From the NCBI RefSeq assembly GCF_000711695.1, contig NW_013547016.1:62001-126000 (forward strand): DNA of 64,000 bases. Reading direction: 5' to 3'. Below the pieces are notes generated by a model that was given only the letters and a program-made list of their open reading frames with translations, did no database searches and had not been told where the DNA came from. Origin of the DNA: Tilletiaria anomala UBC 951. Taxonomy: Eukaryota > Basidiomycota > Exobasidiomycetes > Georgefischeriales > Tilletiariaceae. The position numbers and the translations under genes were made by a program. Below are positions 60,069 through 64,000 of this stretch, one piece after another. Position 1 is the first letter of the stretch. The number at the start of each line of letters is the position of its first letter.

Positions 60069-61501
60069 ATGGCCAAGAAAGGCCATTTGAAGGCTGCACT
60101 GACGAAGCATAACTCAGCGCAGCAGCTGAAGGCTAAGCAGAGGGCAGCTGACGAGGCGAGAGAGCGCAAGCATGCTTCCATCGTGGCAAGCAGCAACGGC
60201 GCCAAAGGCAAGACGGGCCAGGCTGCCAAGAGGGTAAAGCAACAGCAGCACGGCGCGCAAGAAGTGCCAAGCGAAAAGTCGAGTGTCAGTGGCCTGAGTG
60301 CGAAGAAACAAGGGAAGCAGCGTCAAGTCGAGCCTTTTGCTCTGGATGATACGATTCTGCTCGTCGGCGAAGGTGAGACTGCGATTCCTGATCACCATTC
60401 ACTTCTTCCGATGACCCTCAAAACTGACAAACACTTATGTTGAAACTTTTCCCTTGTTATACACACAGGAAACTTCTCCTTCGCTCTTTCCCTTCTATCG
60501 CCCCCGCGCTCGCACCCTCCAGCGCTACTGCTTGCCACGAGCTACGACGACGAGTCGACGTGCTATACCAAATACCCTGACGCCAAGGACATCGTCGCAA
60601 CGATTCGCAAAATCGGCAATCGCGATGATATCGTACGCTTTGGAGTAGATGCTGGCAATCTACAGGCCTGTAAAGCAGTGGTGGGACAAGCTGCCGATAC
60701 CAGAAGAAGATGGAGCAAAATCTATTTTGGCTTCCCGCACGTAGGTCAGTACTGGACCCCGTGGATGCGATGACCACCTTGATCGGGCCAACAGCTGAGA
60801 CGACCATACTGGGTTCCTTTTATTTAGGTGCCGGACACAAAGATGAGATGCGAAATGTACTGGCCAACCAGCTGCTTCTCGCTCGATTCTTCGTCTCTGC
60901 AGCTCCGCTCCTCACACAGGGCCACGAACCAGCGTACGCTCGCGAAGAAAGTAACCGCGGCTCCAAGCGACGAGCTTCGTCTCCATGCGATGAAAGTGAT
61001 GGAGAAGACGCGTCTGTGATCACAGATATCGATTATGCGGATGAGGAGGCAGTGCAGCAACTGCAGCAGGCGCAATCAGCATCGAACGCAACAGGCTTCC
61101 TTCCACCCTCCAGGGCGGGATCGATCCTCATCACGCTGCGTAACGCGCATCCGTACACGCTGTGGGACGTGCCCATGCTCGGCAAGCGCTTGTCGGCCAT
61201 GCTACCAGGCATTGCCGCCACGGCACCTCCGCTGCCCAAAGGTGTCAGGACACCCAAAGTTGCCGACATTGAGAGCGCTAGGGCAAAGTACAGGCTGTGG
61301 AGGAGCTTTGAATTTTTGCCTGGCATGTGGAAGCATTACAGCCATCGCCGGACGATCGGATGGGTCGAGGGGCTGAGCACGTCGGCCAATGAGGACATTC
61401 TTCGGCAGGGCGTCTCAAATAAAGGCCAAGCGCCTGGCAAATCGTCAAAGCATGCGGGCACGGGAGAGTGCCGAACTTGGGAGTTTGGTCTTGTACCCTG
61501 A
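60069..61501 (+). CDS. BMT5: BMT5-like 25S rRNA (uridine-N3) methyltransferase family protein
   Basis: Member of the DUF2431/BMT5-like family; the yeast enzyme methylates one uridine of 25S rRNA in the nucleolus. Exons 60069-60372, 60469-60744, 60828-61501 give 417 residues. The SAM-binding loop reads ILLVGEGNFSFALSLL, followed by LLATSYDDESTCYTKYPDAK, VRFGVDAGNLQ and the family hallmark IYFGFPHVGAGHKDEMRNVL. Later LITLRNAHPYTLWDVPMLGK and YRLWRSFEFLPGMWKHYSHR also fit. The N-terminal 90 residues are Lys/Gln/Ala-rich, as in nucleolar proteins. An acidic insert (CDESDGEDASVITDIDYADE) sits between the halves. The start is the only ATG near the TATA box. Family is firm; the exact target base is inferred from yeast. 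Confidence 0.9.
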
Positions 61502-62627
61502 AGTCATGACGCGGCCATTGCCGGAACTTCTGTCCTGCCCCATCAAACAAGAGGTCTGCAGGCCTTTTGAAAGTTCGAATAGCTGTTTACCGCGCTGTAA
61601 ATCATTTTCACGCCTGTCCAATTTAGCCACCTGTGAATCAGCGGGAGCTGGACCCTCTATCAGCTTGCCTAGACCGAGCTTGGGCAAATGGCGCACGAAA
61701 AGGCGTCACGCATCGCAACGGCAGAAGCACCTCGTATTTTCATTTTTCAATGTCATGGGTGCTGTGGACAAGCAGCTCACGAGGGACCATCTCGTCCCAC
61801 TTCTCAAGGCATCGGCAAGCAAGCAACCAACCAGTCAACAGACCAACCAACAGTTCTTTGGGATGCCCAAGACAGCCAGTTCGAGTATGGGTTCACGCAA
61901 TGCCAGACAACGTAGATACGCTCGTAGCTACGACGTTGAGGAGCACTGATTAGGTGCTCCTCACGCGATGTTGGCATGCACTACGAGCCCGCTGTCGGAT
62001 GCAGAAGCCCATTCGCGTTCGTGTTGTGCTCTGGTGGATTCTTCGATGTGATTGCAAGAGCGCACGTGAACGAATGCGAGCAGAATCGATGGAACCGAGG
62101 TGTGAAGGAGTGATGAGGCTTTGACGTGGGTGGAAGACGAAGAGGTTACCCGCTAGGTTGTCCGGAGCCGAACAAGAGCCGTAAGCAATGAGAGAGCTCA
62201 CACGAGAGAGATAATTGACTGCACAACCTCAACGCTGACGTGATTTGTCATCTGCCCGTCTCCCTATCGCCGAGCAGCTGGCCAGGGGGATCCTCATCCA
62301 GGATCTGGATGATCGGGGTGCTGATAGATCCACCGACCGTCGAGGCCTGCTCTTCATTCAGGGCTGTTCAAGCAACAGGGCGTCCCTTATTGATGTATCC
62401 AGCTGCCTGCGGATCTGTTCAACAGCCCGGGAGTTTTGTGATTGAGAGGTTCCTCCAACCACCCCATTGCTAGACACATGTGTTGCACTCATTGCTCGAC
62501 TTGCCGTCGTTTCGTTGATTCTGGTAGGCACTCAGCTTTGAGCGCAATCAACCTAGCTCGAACAAGGAAAGCAGCGGCATTGCATATCTCCGCTCAGCCC
62601 ACATCGCAGCATCCGCTAGCGACGAGC
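61502..62627. other. 1.1-kb intergenic region
   Basis: No supported gene. CAACCAACCA-type short repeats occur near 61,822-61,853. Otherwise unremarkable, ending in the leader of the b561 gene. Confidence 0.45.
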
Positions 62628-63502
62628 ATGGGCTCCGGCGACGACAGCCGCACCCCGCTACTTCAGACCGCCCATCAACCCGCCGCTGCGAGCGTAGACC
62701 AGCTTGATCAAGGGAGCACAATGGCCGAGGTGTACAAGCGCCGCAATCTTGGCTCCAGTGCGCGGCTCGCACAGGTGAGGTTGAGAGCACCTTTCCTGTT
62801 GTACAGCTGTGTTTGAGGCGGCCGACTCATGCCGATCGCTCCACCTTCCCTTTCCTTACTACCCGCTTCATGTGGGGGCTGGTGCATGGTTGAGGGCAGG
62901 CTGTCGTTTTCGCCTTCGTAGCTCTGATCTGGTCGCTCATCTTCACCAAGCTACCCTTCCCCCTGCCGCTGTTCGGGTACCACCCTCTGATCCAATCGCT
63001 CGCGCTCATCTCGCTCGTGCAATCCGTGCTGGTCCTGCAGCCGACGAACACACCGCAAGCCAAAGCGATCGGCCTGAGCGTGCACCAGACGCTCAACCTG
63101 CTGCTCATGCTCCCGCTTTTCACGGCCGGCGCGGGCATCATGTACTACCTGCACGGCCAGCCTGGAACAAAGCACTTCATCTCCTGGCACGGTACGCTCG
63201 GCTTCACCGTCGTCGTGCTCGCCTGGCTGCAAGCCGCCCTTGGCGCCGCCAGTGTCTGGTTCAACGGTGCCGCGCTCGGCGGCGAGCGGCCCGCCAAGGC
63301 GGCGTGGAAGTGGCATCGCCTGTCGGGATACGTCCTGCTCCTCCTCTTCCACCTCACGTTCGCGCTCGCCGTGTGGGAGACGACATGGGGCAAGCAAAAT
63401 GCAAGCACAATTTACCACGTCGCAGCCGTCGCACTTCTGCTCGCGCTGGGAGTCACGATCTTTTCCCGTCTTAGGCCCAGCAAGTTGCCAAAGCTTGCGT
63501 GA
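62628..63502 (+). CDS. Cytochrome b561-domain membrane protein
   Basis: Short eukaryotic b561-type protein of 249 residues from exons 62628-62774 and 62900-63502. After a polar N-terminus (MGSGDDSRTPLLQTAHQP) come five hydrophobic segments: VVFAFVALIWSLIFTKL, LIQSLALISLVQSVLVL, LNLLLMLPLFTAGAGIMYYL, LGFTVVVLAWLQAALGAA and YVLLLLFHLTFALAVW, and a final one VAAVALLLALGVTIFS. Four histidines in the expected places could hold two haems: GYHPLIQ, VHQTLN, SWHGTLG and KWHRLSGY. A role in trans-membrane electron transfer is inferred from the family. There is no DOMON or FAD domain, so it is a stand-alone module. The ATG at 62628 begins the polar leader; an earlier in-frame ATG near 62,477 is less likely. 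Confidence 0.85.
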
Positions 63503-63848
63503 ACGTAGCATATCTACAACTTCACGCCCCGTGCCCCCTACAATACCCATGTATACCTTCAATCGCGTCATCATCTATTGCATTGCAACTGCCAAATCTA
63601 TACTGGCGGCAGAGGCGCACGGCACTGCGGGCACTCTGTCTTGACCTGCAGCCATTGCTCCAGGCAAGAGGTGTGGAAGATGTGGTGGCACTATCAGAGC
63701 GTAGGCATGGTGTGCAAAGTCAGCATCGAGATGGGATGCGAGCAAAGTTTAACAACAAGCCCATCTCTAGCACTCACAGGCGTGACCATCACATTGTGCC
63801 GTGCAGATAGCTGCATGGTGCGCGGTAGCCCCCTGATCAGAGGTTGAG
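63503..63848. other. Convergent 3' region
   Basis: 346 bp between the stop of the b561 gene and the stop of the minus-strand gene at the window edge. No feature was seen. Confidence 0.4.
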
Positions 63849-64000
63849 CTAGTATTGCGAGCGGCGCGAACCATCGTCCTGGTAAGGTCGACGCGCTCCT
63901 CCGCTGGAGACCGCTCCTAGCACGCCGTGTCGATGAGCCAGACTCTTCAGCTTTGTCGTTACCGGAAAGTAAGCCTTGTAGTTCCGGCTCCGCTGCTTCT
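63849..64000 (-). CDS. 3' end of an unidentified gene, cut by window edge
   Basis: An open frame of 50 codons runs in from the right edge and ends at TAG (63851-63849). The peptide (KQRSRNYKAYFPVTTKLKSL then AHRHGVLGAVSSGG, ending DDGSRRSQY) is basic and not low complexity, and the stop is followed by sequence without further coding signal. It reads like a true C-terminus, but no family was recognised. Too little is visible to assign a role. Confidence 0.4.
   Translation of the reverse strand, partial: KQRSRNYKAYFPVTTKLKSLAHRHGVLGAVSSGGARRPYQDDGSRRSQY

Noticed and set aside
1-64000. tRNA, rRNA, CRISPR and transposon signals
   Set aside because: Looked for B-box-like GGTTCGA words, reverse-transcriptase or transposase motifs and regularly spaced repeats; the few hits had no supporting structure.

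Overview
The window looks like nuclear chromosomal DNA of a filamentous or dimorphic basidiomycete, most likely from the smut lineage (Ustilaginomycotina) or a near relative. The evidence is GC-rich coding sequence, one to five short introns per gene (about 37-125 nt, mostly GTGAGT/GTGCGT donors), pyrimidine-rich promoters, long Gln/Ala/Ser-rich regulatory proteins, and a bZIP gene resembling the Hac1/Cib1 unfolded-protein-response factors. The lineage is inferred from these gene families, not from a search. No rRNA, tRNA, CRISPR or recognisable transposon was seen.

Layout, left to right. A TKL-type protein kinase runs off the left edge (-). Next come a branched-chain aminotransferase (+), a CUL4-type cullin (-), a di-iron fatty acid hydroxylase/sterol desaturase-family enzyme (-) and a peroxisomal ECH1-type dienoyl-CoA isomerase ending in a PTS1-like AKL (+). 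A 4-kb gene-poor stretch leads to two orphan genes with secretion-type N-termini (17.2-19.4 kb), one carrying Kex2-type dibasic sites. Then follow a small Gln/Gly-rich protein (+) and the bZIP factor (+), whose coding sequence continues in a second reading frame. A 6.2-kb, visibly AT-richer gene desert (24.1-30.3 kb) separates this from a Crz1-like C2H2 zinc-finger protein (+), a secreted CE4 polysaccharide (chitin) deacetylase (+) and a 1,613-residue poly-Gln ARID protein of the SWI1 family (+). An F-box/WD40 protein (-) is divergent from a CaMKK/SAK1-like kinase (+). The right end holds a membrane-anchored GT4 glycosyltransferase, ATP synthase OSCP, a BMT5-like rRNA methyltransferase, a cytochrome b561-domain protein (all +) and the 3' end of an unidentified gene (-).

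The genes do not form one pathway. They are a typical fungal mix: ubiquitin ligase parts (cullin, F-box/WD40), signalling kinases, three transcription or chromatin factors, lipid and amino-acid enzymes, cell-wall and secretory proteins, and mitochondrial and ribosome-assembly housekeeping genes. The strongest candidate for unusual biology is the bZIP gene, where an acidic, activation-domain-like C-terminus is reachable only by a frame change. This recalls IRE1-type non-spliceosomal mRNA splicing, but the exact junction is not settled by the sequence.

All exon boundaries were placed by eye from GT/AG sites, reading phase and protein-family expectation. Starts were chosen at true ATG codons.
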